Part shown: positions 34,900 to 44,085 of the stretch, piece after piece
Numbering within the stretch: position 1 is the first letter of the stretch
Layout of the letters: every line of letters starts with the position of its first letter
NCBI GenBank assembly: GCA_965250225.1
Contig: CBDFNQ010000024.1
Coordinates: 38,673-102,672, forward strand
Source of the DNA: CBDEUK01 sp965250225
GTDB taxonomy: Bacteria > Pseudomonadota > Gammaproteobacteria > Eutrophobiales > Eutrophobiaceae
DNA: 64,000 nucleotides
Reading direction: 5' to 3'
Program-made: the position numbers and the translations under genes
The notes under the pieces: model-generated
Database searches by the model: none
What the model was told of the DNA's origin: nothing
The model's input: only the letters and a program-made list of their open reading frames with translations

Positions 34900-35988
34900 C
34901 TACTTGATTGCTGGTGTTTCAGTTTTCACATCACTACATTGACCACGATGCCGCAGGAGATGATCCATTACAGTTAAAGCCAGCATCGCTTCGGCAATGG
35001 GTGTTGCACGAATACCAACACAGGGATCATGTCGACCTTTGGTAATTGCTTCGTCTTCTTCACCTGAACGATTTATAGTCTTACCGGGAAGTCTCAAACT
35101 AGAAGTTGGCTTTAGTGCAATACTGACTTTCAAATCCTGGCCACTAGAAATACCACCCAGTACACCTCCGGAATGATTGCTGTTGAAACCATTTGGAGTC
35201 ATTTCATCACGATGTTCGGTACCATGTTGAGAGATACAATCAAAACCCGCACCTATCTCAACTCCTTTCACCGCATTGATACTCATCATCGCCTTGGCAA
35301 TATCGGCGTCGAGCCGATCAAAAATAGGCTCACCTAAACCAACCGGCATATTGTCAGCAACAACATTGACCCGTGCACCCACCGAGTCACCGCTTTTGCG
35401 CAACACATCCATATAGGTTTCCAGTTCGGCGACGACTTCAACATTCGGACAAAAGAAAGGATTATTTTCAATATCTTTCCAGCTTTTGAAATCAATTTTA
35501 TTTGGCCCCAGCTCAGCAAGATAGCCACGTATCTTCATACCAAATTTTTCAAATATATATTTCTTCGCGATCCCAGCTGCTGCTACCCGCATACAGGTTT
35601 CACGGGCTGAGGAACGGCCACCTCCACGATAATCACGGATACCGTATTTTTGATGATAAGTGTAATCAGCATGTCCTGGACGGAACAGATCTTTAATATT
35701 TGAATAATCTTTGGACTTTTGATCTTCGTTCTCGATCACCAATCCAATTGGCGTACCAGTGGTGACTCCTTCAAAAACGCCTGAAAAAATACGAACGCGA
35801 TCCGATTCTTTGCGCTGGGTAACATGACGGGACTGGCCTGGCTTGCGTCTGTCTAGATCAACTTGTAAATCTTCCTCGCTGATTTCAAGTCCGGGCGGAC
35901 AACCATCAACGATCCCAAGATAACCCAGGCCATGGCTTTCACCAGCGGTGGTTAACGTGAATAATTTTCCAAATGTATTACCTGACAT
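34900..35988 (-). CDS. aroC: Chorismate synthase
   Basis: 362 residues, normal length. Family signatures are GESHG near the N-terminus, RPGHADYTYHQKYG, RDYRGGGRSSARET and the C-terminal MDHLLRHRGQ. It makes chorismate from EPSP using reduced FMN, the last step of the shikimate trunk. A short GGG-rich stretch upstream gives a weak ribosome site. The MFS gene follows about 110 bases downstream. Confidence 0.97.
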   Translation of the reverse strand: MSGNTFGKLFTLTTAGESHGLGYLGIVDGCPPGLEISEEDLQVDLDRRKPGQSRHVTQRKESDRVRIFSGVFEGVTTGTPIGLVIENEDQKSKDYSNIKDLFRPGHADYTYHQKYGIRDYRGGGRSSARETCMRVAAAGIAKKYIFEKFGMKIRGYLAELGPNKIDFKSWKDIENNPFFCPNVEVVAELETYMDVLRKSGDSVGARVNVVADNMPVGLGEPIFDRLDADIAKAMMSINAVKGVEIGAGFDCISQHGTEHRDEMTPNGFNSNHSGGVLGGISSGQDLKVSIALKPTSSLRLPGKTINRSGEEDEAITKGRHDPCVGIRATPIAEAMLALTVMDHLLRHRGQCSDVKTETPAIK

Positions 35989-36051
35989 GGGGCGTTATTG
36001 TACAGATTTTTTCACGCTAGTGATAACTACTCATTGCGAATTAAAATACCT

Positions 36052-36327
36052 TTAAGATTTCCGGATCCTGACGACATTCATGATTTCAACATCAAAACTC
36101 GCCACATTTTCAGTTGTTGGATAATAGGTTAAATTCACCCTAGCACCCTTGAGATTTTTGTATTGCTGTTTACGCTTGAACTTGAATGGCACATCACAAT
36201 CTTCCACCATGACCGTATTAATGAACCACCCACCATCATCCCTTTGCACATGTGAGATAACTTTGAGTAAATCGGTCTGATTTAATTGCTGGTGTTTTTT
36301 CTGTAATTTTTCCGCCTGATATTTCAT
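36052..36327 (-). CDS. Unknown small protein
   Basis: 91 residues from the ATG at 36327 (MKYQAEKLQ); a TTG 15 codons earlier is possible. It begins with a charged helical stretch and continues with a likely beta-rich part (GGWFINTVMVEDCDVPFKFKRK). I do not recognise the family. It follows the YigZ-like gene by about 55 bases on the same strand. It is charged throughout, with no signal peptide or membrane segment. Confidence 0.6.
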   Translation of the reverse strand: MKYQAEKLQKKHQQLNQTDLLKVISHVQRDDGGWFINTVMVEDCDVPFKFKRKQQYKNLKGARVNLTYYPTTENVASFDVEIMNVVRIRKS

Positions 36328-36381
36328 GTCTAATGTTAACAATAAATGCAGAATAAATCCGGACTGAACCAAATGGAAAAA

Positions 36382-36990
36382 TCAGGAATTCGAATACGTA
36401 GAAAATTGAGCTTTGAGGGTTTCCAGGTTCGATTCAGGAATTAATACCTTTACTTGAACACGGTCGGTAAATTTTTGTTCCAGAATAGAACCGCCACATT
36501 GCTTTATTTGATATTCAAGCATTTGAAACTGTGAATAGTCCAGATGTAGAATAAATTCTGTCATAGCGACCCAGGGTATCAACATTGATGCTTCTATCGC
36601 CGTTTTTGCAGCTGTACCATAAGCACGGGTTAAACCACCTGCTCCGAGTTTTACTCCGCCAAAATAACGAATCACGCCAATGGTTGCATTGATCAGTCCA
36701 GCTCCTTCTATATACGATAATATTGGCCGACCTGCTGTACCAGAAGGTTCACCCGCATCTTGAATACGTATGGATAACACACCGTCATCTTTCAATATCC
36801 GCCAGGCGTATGCCAGATGATTTGCTTGTGGATGTTGGCTTGCTAAAGCCTTGAGTTCCTGCAAGGCTTCTTCTTCAGAGACACAGGGAATGACTGATAC
36901 AATAAATCGTGATTTTTTTATCTCGTATTCAGCAGTTACCGTACCATTAATAATAAATTTTCTATCTTGTTGTAGATCACTAGCTGACAT
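36382..36990 (-). CDS. IMPACT/YigZ family protein
   Basis: About 202 residues from the ATG at 36990 (MSASDLQQ), preferred because an upstream start at 37059 would overlap the preceding gene. The N-terminal UPF0029 domain has EYEIKKSRFIV, DAGEPSGTAGRPIL and VIRYFGGVKLGAGGL, the family hallmarks. A C-terminal DUF1949 domain follows. The biochemical role of YigZ proteins is unclear; the eukaryotic relative IMPACT regulates translation stress signalling. Confidence 0.92.
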   Translation of the reverse strand: MSASDLQQDRKFIINGTVTAEYEIKKSRFIVSVIPCVSEEEALQELKALASQHPQANHLAYAWRILKDDGVLSIRIQDAGEPSGTAGRPILSYIEGAGLINATIGVIRYFGGVKLGAGGLTRAYGTAAKTAIEASMLIPWVAMTEFILHLDYSQFQMLEYQIKQCGGSILEQKFTDRVQVKVLIPESNLETLKAQFSTYSNS

Positions 36991-37019
36991 ATTTCGTTTA
37001 GCTGCTAAATAATTATAAT

Positions 37020-37811
37020 TTACTGATAAGACGAAGTTCGCCTCTCGGCCAATTCCCAACGCAATTTTTTAAACATCTCCTCAACCTCTTTAGTTAATTT
37101 AACAGCTGCGGCTATTTTTACTTTATTATTTAATTGATTAGAATTTTCCCATTCTCCCCATAAGGTACTGTATTCACTTTCATCGACTTTAGTTTGAGCG
37201 GTACCATAAGGATAGCCCTGTATAACATCTATCAACATAGCATTCGCTATACCTTTAGCGTTTATTTCATTCGATGGAAAAATATAACCGCCAATAATAG
37301 AAATATTCATGATTGACAGTATATTGCTTTGCGTAGAAGAACTACTGAATAGTTCATAAACCAATAACGCATCTAGATGTTGTTTTGCTGCCGCCAAACG
37401 AAGCTTATTCATGAGTTGATTTATCTGCTTTGTCCCATCATTTTTTACATGTTCTGAACTTGCCATAGCTGCTATCAGTGGGCTAATTGGAATAAATTCA
37501 CCGAAGCTATTTCCCAAATTTTCTTTGGTTATTTTCCATGCTCCTACCTCTTCTTCAGATAAAACAGAAATTTGACCCTGGTCTATTCGTGCAAGACCAA
37601 TTCTTGCTGGGAATCTGAGAATCGGTTCAATTGATGCTGTTTCAATCAGCTGTTTTTTAAAATCTTTCCTATCATCATCGTTACTTGAGTAATTCGGGTG
37701 TTCAAATGAGGAATTATAATTTTTTAAATACTCACTGCCTGACGTAGTTTGCACTGTATGTGCACATGCAGAAATTAACAATACTATTAATACTAAATAA
37801 CTATTCTTCAT
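37020..37811 (-). CDS. Unknown lipoprotein
   Basis: 263 residues from the ATG at 37811, supported by AGGAG seven bases upstream; a longer frame to 37892 lacks that support. The N-terminus MKNSYLVLIVLLISAC is a lipoprotein signal with the modified Cys at residue 16. The mature part (about 60-215) contains FPARIGLARI and HLDALLVYELF, as in several uncharacterised periplasmic lipoproteins. Function unknown. It is divergent from the DUF6502 gene, sharing a 140-base spacer. Confidence 0.8.
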   Translation of the reverse strand: MKNSYLVLIVLLISACAHTVQTTSGSEYLKNYNSSFEHPNYSSNDDDRKDFKKQLIETASIEPILRFPARIGLARIDQGQISVLSEEEVGAWKITKENLGNSFGEFIPISPLIAAMASSEHVKNDGTKQINQLMNKLRLAAAKQHLDALLVYELFSSSSTQSNILSIMNISIIGGYIFPSNEINAKGIANAMLIDVIQGYPYGTAQTKVDESEYSTLWGEWENSNQLNNKVKIAAAVKLTKEVEEMFKKLRWELAERRTSSYQ

Positions 37812-37951
37812 TGCGATATCTCCTGTTTTTTTAGAAACTCTTACTAATTTGGGATTTATTTCCCATTTATGTATTTGGGAATAATAGCCCATTATTTTGC
37901 ATTGTCAACAAAATTGTTAGATAATTTCTGGAAATAACCGAGATATTCCTT

Positions 37952-38767
37952 ATGAGTGAGACAACTCAAATATTGTCTTTGGCAGTTAAAAAGATAATGA
38001 AGCCTCTAGTACGCCTGTTGCTACAACATGGGGTTTCTTTTAATGCATTTAGTGAATTAATAAAATCTTTGTATATCGAGATTGCAGAGAATGAATTTGC
38101 TTTAGCAGAAAAAAAACAAACAATCTCAAGGATTTCGACATTGACTGGATTAACCAGAAAAGAGGTCAAAAAAGCTCAAAATAATATTGAAATCGACCTC
38201 GGAAAACTCACTCAACAATACAATCGAGCCGCTCGCGTTATTTCCGGATGGGTTAGAGATGCTGATTTCCACACAAAGAAAGGACGGCCTGCTATTTTGT
38301 CTATAGAGGATAGTGAGCTTTCTTTTAAATCATTAGTGAAACGATACAGTGGCGATATTCCGCCAAAAGCGATAGCTGATGAATTACTACGTGTTGGTGC
38401 GATTAAAAATGTTTCAGGTAACAAATTTAAACTCATCGAACACGCATATATTCCTCAAAAAAATATTGATGAAAAAATCCGTATACTCGGCACAGATGTG
38501 AATTATTTAATTGAGACTATTTATCATAATATATATAAAAATAACGAGACCCCTTTCTTTCAACGAAAGGTTTCATATAATGCGATACCTGAGAATCTAT
38601 TAAATGAACTTAGAAAAAAAATCCATATGATAGCCCAATCTACAATTGAAGATATGGACAAACTAATGATTACTTACGATTGCGATAACAATGAAACTCT
38701 AGATAAAAAATCTAATTCATTTGCGGGCGTTGGGATTTATTACTTTGAGGAATTAAACAATGAGTAA
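37952..38767 (+). CDS. DUF6502-family protein
   Basis: 271 residues. The N-terminal half matches DUF6502 proteins: MKPLVRLLLQHGVSF, an IEIAENEFAL block and SRISTLTGLTRKEVKK, which suggests a helix-turn-helix fold. A GWVRDADFHTKKGRP linker and a C-terminal half of unknown function follow. The role is not established; DNA binding is possible from the fold alone. Its stop codon overlaps the start of a tiny lipoprotein gene by eight bases. Confidence 0.8.
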   Translation: MSETTQILSLAVKKIMKPLVRLLLQHGVSFNAFSELIKSLYIEIAENEFALAEKKQTISRISTLTGLTRKEVKKAQNNIEIDLGKLTQQYNRAARVISGWVRDADFHTKKGRPAILSIEDSELSFKSLVKRYSGDIPPKAIADELLRVGAIKNVSGNKFKLIEHAYIPQKNIDEKIRILGTDVNYLIETIYHNIYKNNETPFFQRKVSYNAIPENLLNELRKKIHMIAQSTIEDMDKLMITYDCDNNETLDKKSNSFAGVGIYYFEELNNE

Positions 38768-38918
38768 AATCATAAGGCTATTAATAGTTTCTGTTATTTT
38801 AATATTTATTTTTTCCTGTGCTAATTATACAACCACTGAGGAAGGTGGCACTGGTGGTACTGGAAATACAGATAATTGCTACGAAAAAAATGAAGGGGGA
38901 AAACGCGACTGCGATTAA
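38760..38918 (+). CDS. 52-residue lipoprotein coupled to the DUF6502 gene
   Basis: The ATG overlaps the DUF6502 stop by eight bases (AATGAGTAA), a classic coupling arrangement. A hydrophobic segment ends in the lipobox IFSC at residue 20. The mature part is short: a GGTGGTG-rich stretch and two cysteines near the C-terminus (DNCYEKNEGGKRDCD). DUF6502 genes often precede larger lipoproteins with Gly-rich starts; this may be a reduced version. Function unknown. Confidence 0.75.
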   Translation: MSKIIRLLIVSVILIFIFSCANYTTTEEGGTGGTGNTDNCYEKNEGGKRDCD

Positions 38919-38938
38919 TTCTAATTTAATAACTAGTA

Positions 38939-39481
38939 TTATTTTTTCTTAGTTTCATAAATATTAACAAACCCTTCTCTATTGGGCATTTGAAAGTTTT
39001 TGATACTTTCTGCATTCATCACGGCATCTTCATCTATGAATTTATTCAGATAAAATATATACGCGACTACTGCGTAAGTTTCATCATCACTTAATGATCC
39101 AGGATTGGTCATAGGCATGGAACGGCGGGTGAAATCAAACACGGTTGTGGCATAAGGCCAGTAGGTACCAATGGTTTTTTCTGGCCATTCGTCAGTAAGT
39201 TTATGAATGGCGCCGGCAAGCTGTTCTCCACTATCACCGACACCACCTTCCCCATGACAGGCCATACATTGTTCCTGATAGATTTTTTTCCCTTGCGCAA
39301 CGCTGCCCTGACCAGCAGGTAAACCTGCACCATCAGGCATGACACTGATCTCCCATGCTGCCAGTTCGGAATCAGAGATTGGCTGACCAAGGTCAGGGCC
39401 TTGTATTTGATCGGCTGCCTGGAGATTAATCCCAGCCAGCATCAATACTGATACTGCCGTCTTTAGTATCTTCTGTTGCAT
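38939..39481 (-). CDS. soxD: SoxD-like monohaem cytochrome c
   Basis: About 180 residues from the ATG at 39481 (MQQKILKTAV); a TTG seven codons earlier is less likely. A signal peptide (about 1-22, ending LQA) precedes one cytochrome c domain with CMACHG near residue 73 and an axial Met candidate in RRSMPMTN. Classical SoxD has two haem domains and is about twice as long, so this is a short, single-haem form. It carries electrons from the SoxC molybdenum site in the periplasm. It overlaps the 3' end of soxC by 56 bases, in another frame. Confidence 0.82.
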   Translation of the reverse strand: MQQKILKTAVSVLMLAGINLQAADQIQGPDLGQPISDSELAAWEISVMPDGAGLPAGQGSVAQGKKIYQEQCMACHGEGGVGDSGEQLAGAIHKLTDEWPEKTIGTYWPYATTVFDFTRRSMPMTNPGSLSDDETYAVVAYIFYLNKFIDEDAVMNAESIKNFQMPNREGFVNIYETKKK

Positions 39482-40808
39482 CGTAATTTTCTTCTTTTTC
39501 AAAAATGTGACTCACACTACCATCTTCATCAATGTTCCAGGTGACGATCGCATTGTAATGAAAGAAACCTTGTCGTCCTCTTTCTGCGGTCAACACAGAG
39601 CGTTCTGGTTGTACATAACCGGTTTCATCAATGGCACGGCTTTTTAATGTAGCTGGCTCACCATTCCATAACCATGGCAATCTGAAACGCGTGAAAGCTC
39701 TATCCAGCACAGGTTCCTGTAGTTCTGCTTCGGCCCAGCTCTTTCCACCATCGGCCGAAACCTCTACCGCCTTAATCTTGCCACTTCCCGTCCAAGCCAG
39801 TCCTGTAATTTGATACAGCCCTTTTTTCTTTAACCACATGCCTGATGAAGGCAAGAGTATCAAGGACTTGGCTTCCATCACGAAGGTAAACATGCGAGCC
39901 TTGCCATCGGGTTGTAATTCTGTGTAACGAGCCGTTTCATTCCGCGCCATGACAGGTTGATCCGTTACGGTTAATCGTCTCACCCATTTTACATTCGTCA
40001 CACCTTCCCAACCGGGCAACACTATCCGCATGGGATAACCATTTTCAGGCCGAAGTCTTTCACCATTCTGATACAGGGCGAGCATGCCATCGTCCATCGC
40101 CTTCTCAAGTGGAATACTGATATTCATTGCAAAGGCGTCGGCACCTTCGGCGATTAACCATTTGCCTATGGTCTGCACTCCAGCTTCGTTTAATAAAACC
40201 GATAAGGGAATACCGCTCCACTCCGCATTGGATGCCAGACCATGAAAATAACCCACCTCGGATTGGACTGGCTGGGAATTAAAACCAGCGTTGCTGTTAC
40301 CACCACACTCGATGAAACAGATCTTCGATTGCATTGGGTAACGTAACAGATCATCGACAGTAAATTTTAATGGCTGATCGACCAGACCATGTATCACCAA
40401 TCGATGGAATTTGGGATCAATCTGAGGGACACCATTATGACAGCGTTCAAAGTGCAATCCGTTGGGTGTGATGGTGCCTTCGAGCTCATGCAGTGGGGTC
40501 CAGGACGCGCCATTGTTTCGCATAACGCGATTCGGTGAGGCAAAACGGGCGACTTCTATTTCATGGGATGACGGCTGGCCATAATTAGAAAATTCTGCAC
40601 CCGGTGTGTGCATCCAGGGAGGATCGGCTGGATCTATTGGTTGCGCTGGTTCAGCATCCGCTTCTTGCTCGCCTTCCGATGCAAATAGCGCAGCTGTCGC
40701 TGCTAAACTGGCTACTGTACTGAAGACAATACCTTTTTTCAGGAATACACGTCTGTCTAACAAGCCATTTTCGGCTATATGATCATCGTCTGTTAAGGAA
40801 TTATCCAT
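39426..40808 (-). CDS. soxC: SoxC-like sulfane dehydrogenase molybdenum subunit
   Basis: 460 residues from the ATG at 40808; an upstream TTG is less likely. The N-terminus has a twin-arginine signal (DRRVFLKKG and a hydrophobic stretch). The sulfite-oxidase-fold Mo domain carries the cofactor Cys in CFIECGGNSN, and the Mo-co dimerisation domain has VEVSADGGKSW and SRAIDETGYVQP. The RYTELQPDGKARMFTFVMEAKS block is SoxC-like rather than YedY-like. SoxCD oxidises the sulfane sulfur of SoxY-bound intermediates. No other sox gene lies in the window. The C-terminal extension overlaps soxD. Confidence 0.88.
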   Translation of the reverse strand: MDNSLTDDDHIAENGLLDRRVFLKKGIVFSTVASLAATAALFASEGEQEADAEPAQPIDPADPPWMHTPGAEFSNYGQPSSHEIEVARFASPNRVMRNNGASWTPLHELEGTITPNGLHFERCHNGVPQIDPKFHRLVIHGLVDQPLKFTVDDLLRYPMQSKICFIECGGNSNAGFNSQPVQSEVGYFHGLASNAEWSGIPLSVLLNEAGVQTIGKWLIAEGADAFAMNISIPLEKAMDDGMLALYQNGERLRPENGYPMRIVLPGWEGVTNVKWVRRLTVTDQPVMARNETARYTELQPDGKARMFTFVMEAKSLILLPSSGMWLKKKGLYQITGLAWTGSGKIKAVEVSADGGKSWAEAELQEPVLDRAFTRFRLPWLWNGEPATLKSRAIDETGYVQPERSVLTAERGRQGFFHYNAIVTWNIDEDGSVSHIFEKEENYDATEDTKDGSISIDAGWD

Positions 40809-40906
40809 TGAGTTAGCTCGCAATCTATTCTATCTAAAGTATATATATCGAAATATATAGATATATTAATCTATATTGTTTTCCTTAACCAGCATTATTT
40901 TTTTGA

Positions 40907-41434
40907 TTAAAAGTCCTCATCAAACGGATCGGGATGATATAGCTCATCAAAATTTTCTATATAATTCTCTATTTCGGCTATTTCAATAGCACCTGACCAA
41001 CGTGCAACAGCCCTGCCATCCGGATGAAAAATTGTAGTTTGTGGAATTCCAACCAGGGGATTACCAATCAATCGCGATGCTTGATCTTTATCAGCCAGAA
41101 AAAATGGATATTCTAAAGGATTAGTTTGCAGAAATGTTTTTAGAAAATCGATCTTGCCGTATTCAAAACTTGGATAATCCAGAGTAACACCGATCGTAGT
41201 GATCTCATCACCGCGTTCCTTGTTGAATTTCTCTATCTTGGGAAGCTCTCTCAGACACCAGGTACAGGTCGGACTCCAGACATTGACCAACACCCATTTT
41301 CCCTTACTTACGTAGTGGTTCAGAGAATGATGTTTACCATCGATTCCTTCAAGCATGGGTAAACATTGTGTTTCGGCTCTGAGCTGATATACGTTAAATA
41401 ATAGAACAATCGTAATGAGCAATTTATATTTCAT
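40907..41434 (-). CDS. TlpA/ResA-like periplasmic thioredoxin
   Basis: 175 residues. A signal peptide (about 1-21) precedes a thioredoxin fold with the redox motif WSPTCTWCLRELPK (C-x2-C) and the cis-Pro candidate GIPQTT. Such proteins reduce periplasmic disulfides, for example in cytochrome c maturation or in Sox metabolism (SoxW). It precedes soxC on the same strand by 98 bases, which makes a role linked to SoxCD plausible but not shown. Confidence 0.85.
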   Translation of the reverse strand: MKYKLLITIVLLFNVYQLRAETQCLPMLEGIDGKHHSLNHYVSKGKWVLVNVWSPTCTWCLRELPKIEKFNKERGDEITTIGVTLDYPSFEYGKIDFLKTFLQTNPLEYPFFLADKDQASRLIGNPLVGIPQTTIFHPDGRAVARWSGAIEIAEIENYIENFDELYHPDPFDEDF

Positions 41435-41490
41435 AAACCAGACCCCAAATAAAAATAAACCTGTTAGGAAAAATAAACTATGAGAGTAGT

Positions 41491-42387
41491 TTAGGCTACA
41501 AATGAATGTAACTGTTCCTCAGTCAGCATGAATACACCCTGTCCTCCCATTTCAAAGTCAAACCAGAAAAAAGGGACATCTGGCATCGTTTTCACAAGAG
41601 CTTCTTCACTAAAACCGACTTCCATAATCAGGATACCACCATCATTTAAATAATCTGCAGCCTTACGTAATATAATTTTAACTAATGCAAGACCATCATC
41701 GGCCGCACGTAAACTTTGTTTTGGTTCGTAATGATATTCTTCTGGCAAGCCCTCCATTTCATCATCACTAACATAAGGAGGATTACTAACAATTAAATCG
41801 TATGTGTTATTTCCTATGTTGCTAAACAGATCAGACTGGATTGCTTGGACACGATCATCAAGTTTATGAAATTTAATATTAAACTCTGTAACCTTTAATG
41901 CATTGATATCATTATCAACAGCGTCAACGTTAGCCTGTAAAAGAGCATAAGCACAGGCAATGGCAATACAACCACTACCCGTGCCTATGTCCAGAATGGT
42001 TTTGATTTTATTTTCATCAATCCAGGGACGAAATTGTTGTGTAATTAGTTCGGCTATCGGTGAGCGAGGGACAAGCACATGTTCATTCACATAAAATGGC
42101 AATCCACAAAACCAGGCCTTGTTTAACAAATAAGCAGCAGGTTTACGACTTGAAATTCTTTCCCGAACGATAGACTCGATACGCTGCAAGTCTTCTTGCC
42201 TAATCTCAACTTCCAACTCTTGCTGAGGGCAATCGAACGCAATATCCAGAACAGTGAAAATAACATATACCGCCTCATCCAGAGCGTTATCTGTTCCATG
42301 TCCATAAAACAATTTCACTTTAGAAAACTGGCGCTCAACATCTTTAACAACGTCAAGGACAGTCTGTGAAGTTTTTGTTGGATTCAA
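41491..42387 (-). CDS. prmB: Protein-(glutamine-N5) methyltransferase, ribosomal L3-specific
   Basis: 298 residues, from a TTG start (no in-frame ATG nearby). The SAM-binding DIGTGSGCIAIA and the catalytic NPPYV motif identify the family. The N-terminal helical domain and VLVPRSPIAELI are PrmB-type: PrmB has arginine-proline-serine-proline here, where PrmC has RPETE. In E. coli, prmB lies next to aroC; here they are separated. It follows the GAF-HD-GYP gene closely. Confidence 0.88.
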   Translation of the reverse strand: MNPTKTSQTVLDVVKDVERQFSKVKLFYGHGTDNALDEAVYVIFTVLDIAFDCPQQELEVEIRQEDLQRIESIVRERISSRKPAAYLLNKAWFCGLPFYVNEHVLVPRSPIAELITQQFRPWIDENKIKTILDIGTGSGCIAIACAYALLQANVDAVDNDINALKVTEFNIKFHKLDDRVQAIQSDLFSNIGNNTYDLIVSNPPYVSDDEMEGLPEEYHYEPKQSLRAADDGLALVKIILRKAADYLNDGGILIMEVGFSEEALVKTMPDVPFFWFDFEMGGQGVFMLTEEQLHSFVA

Positions 42388-42411
42388 TATATTAATAAGA
42401 TGGAAATAAAA

Positions 42412-44040
42412 TTATACCAATGGTGTATAACCAGGAATTTTTGCGAAATCTATTTCGTCTATTTGTTCCGGATCAAGATATTCTTCTGCATATTTCAAAT
42501 AAACTTTTTCATGGACAAAAATATCAAATAACTGGGCATCCACATGATTATCTTTCTTCATCCGCCCAAGAATTGCCAGAGCTTGTGATAAAGGCATTCC
42601 TTTTTTATATGGCCTGTCGATTGCCGTTAATGCTTCAAAGACATCGGCAATAGCTAACATGCGGGCAGGAATTGACATTTTGTCACCGGTTAAGCCATTT
42701 GGATAGCCACTACCGTCCATTCGTTCGTGATGTCCACCTGCATATTCAGGAACACGTTCCAGATGTTTCGGATATGGCAATGACTCAAGCATTTTTATGG
42801 TGACAGTAACATGATTATTAATAATTTCTCTTTCCCGCAAAGTCAGTGTGCCACGACTAACTTGTAAGTTAGTGATCTCTTCATCGCTTAATATTGCTAA
42901 CACAACATCATCGTGATAACTGATTCGAGTTTTAGCAATCTCTTCAATATTATTTTTATCTTCATCTGCCATGTACTCCCCACCGATATTACATTTACGA
43001 ATGTATTCGCGTTGAGTCTTCAATTTTTCAATTTGCTTATTGTATACTTCATCCTTAACAGGCACAGAATCTTCTGCTCGCTTTTCTTTTAGCTGTCTTT
43101 TCAGATAATCGATCTCAGCATCACGCATCAACATTTCAAAACGTTGATCCACCAGTTCAATACGATCATATATTGTTTCCAGTTTAGTACTTTTATCAAC
43201 CACATATTCCGGGGTCGTAATTTTTCCACAATCATGTAACCACGCAGCCACATCCAGCTCATACATTTCTTGTTCTGTCATTGTGAAATCTTTCAACGGC
43301 CCGACTTTCACATCAGAAACAGCTCGTGCCAGTAAATTTGTAATAACCGGAACACGCAAACAATGCTCGCCCGTATATGGTGATTTTTCATCAATCGCGA
43401 CCGCGATTAATTTAATAAATGCATCAAACAGATCTTTTTGTGAATCGATTAATATCTTGTTAGAGATTGAAACCGCCGCCTGTGAAGCTAATGATTCAAC
43501 CAATTGTTGGTCAAGACTGGAGAATGCCCTAACTTCGTTAGTTTCAGGATCTCTTGCATTAATAAGTTGCAATACACCAATAACTTCACCTTGATGTTTG
43601 CACATAGGGACGGTAAGAAAAGACTGGGATCGATAAGACATTTTTTCATCGAATAGACGTGTGCCAGAAAAATCAAAATTCTTCTCGTTATAGGCGTCTA
43701 TAACATTAAATGTTTCAGCATTAATCGCCACACAGGCTGCAACATTATTCGAATTGGCATTGCCCTTTTTATCGTAGAGTTCAATCAAAGGGAGCTCTAT
43801 CAGTTCTCCGCTCTTTCCACCTTGGTGCAAACCCAAAGAATTATTATGTATGATTTCAAAAGCTAATTGGTCCTTGTCATTGAGAAGATAAAGTGTTCCA
43901 CCATCCGCATTGGTAATTTCCATTGTGCGATACAGGATCATTTCCAACAGACGCTCATGATCTTCTTCTGCAGAAAGGGCGATGCCTATCGCATTTAACT
44001 GACTGAGTAATTCTGCTGTATCAACTTCGGATAACTTCAT
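42412..44040 (-). CDS. GAF-HD-GYP cyclic di-GMP phosphodiesterase
   Basis: 542 residues. The N-terminal GAF domain (about 15-195) may sense a small ligand. The C-terminal HD-GYP domain (about 215-520) has the HD pair in AAWLHDCGK, the HHERMDGSGYP block and IADVFEALTAIDRPY. A long charged helix (about 285-350) is inserted between HD and GYP parts, as in some family members. It should hydrolyse cyclic di-GMP in the cytosol, countering the three GGDEF-EAL proteins in this window. It precedes prmB and follows htpG. Confidence 0.93.
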   Translation of the reverse strand: MKLSEVDTAELLSQLNAIGIALSAEEDHERLLEMILYRTMEITNADGGTLYLLNDKDQLAFEIIHNNSLGLHQGGKSGELIELPLIELYDKKGNANSNNVAACVAINAETFNVIDAYNEKNFDFSGTRLFDEKMSYRSQSFLTVPMCKHQGEVIGVLQLINARDPETNEVRAFSSLDQQLVESLASQAAVSISNKILIDSQKDLFDAFIKLIAVAIDEKSPYTGEHCLRVPVITNLLARAVSDVKVGPLKDFTMTEQEMYELDVAAWLHDCGKITTPEYVVDKSTKLETIYDRIELVDQRFEMLMRDAEIDYLKRQLKEKRAEDSVPVKDEVYNKQIEKLKTQREYIRKCNIGGEYMADEDKNNIEEIAKTRISYHDDVVLAILSDEEITNLQVSRGTLTLREREIINNHVTVTIKMLESLPYPKHLERVPEYAGGHHERMDGSGYPNGLTGDKMSIPARMLAIADVFEALTAIDRPYKKGMPLSQALAILGRMKKDNHVDAQLFDIFVHEKVYLKYAEEYLDPEQIDEIDFAKIPGYTPLV

Positions 44041-44085
44041 TTGATTCCCATATTAAAAATATAACATTAGTTCAAAAATATATAA

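Noticed and set aside
37812..37892. Longer start of the unknown lipoprotein
   Set aside because: The extension would precede a clear lipoprotein signal, while the ATG at 37811 has AGGAG at the right distance.
39426..40808. MsrP/YedY-type reductase instead of SoxC
   Set aside because: The DGKARMFTFVMEAKS and DETGYVQP blocks and the adjacent cytochrome c gene fit SoxC better.
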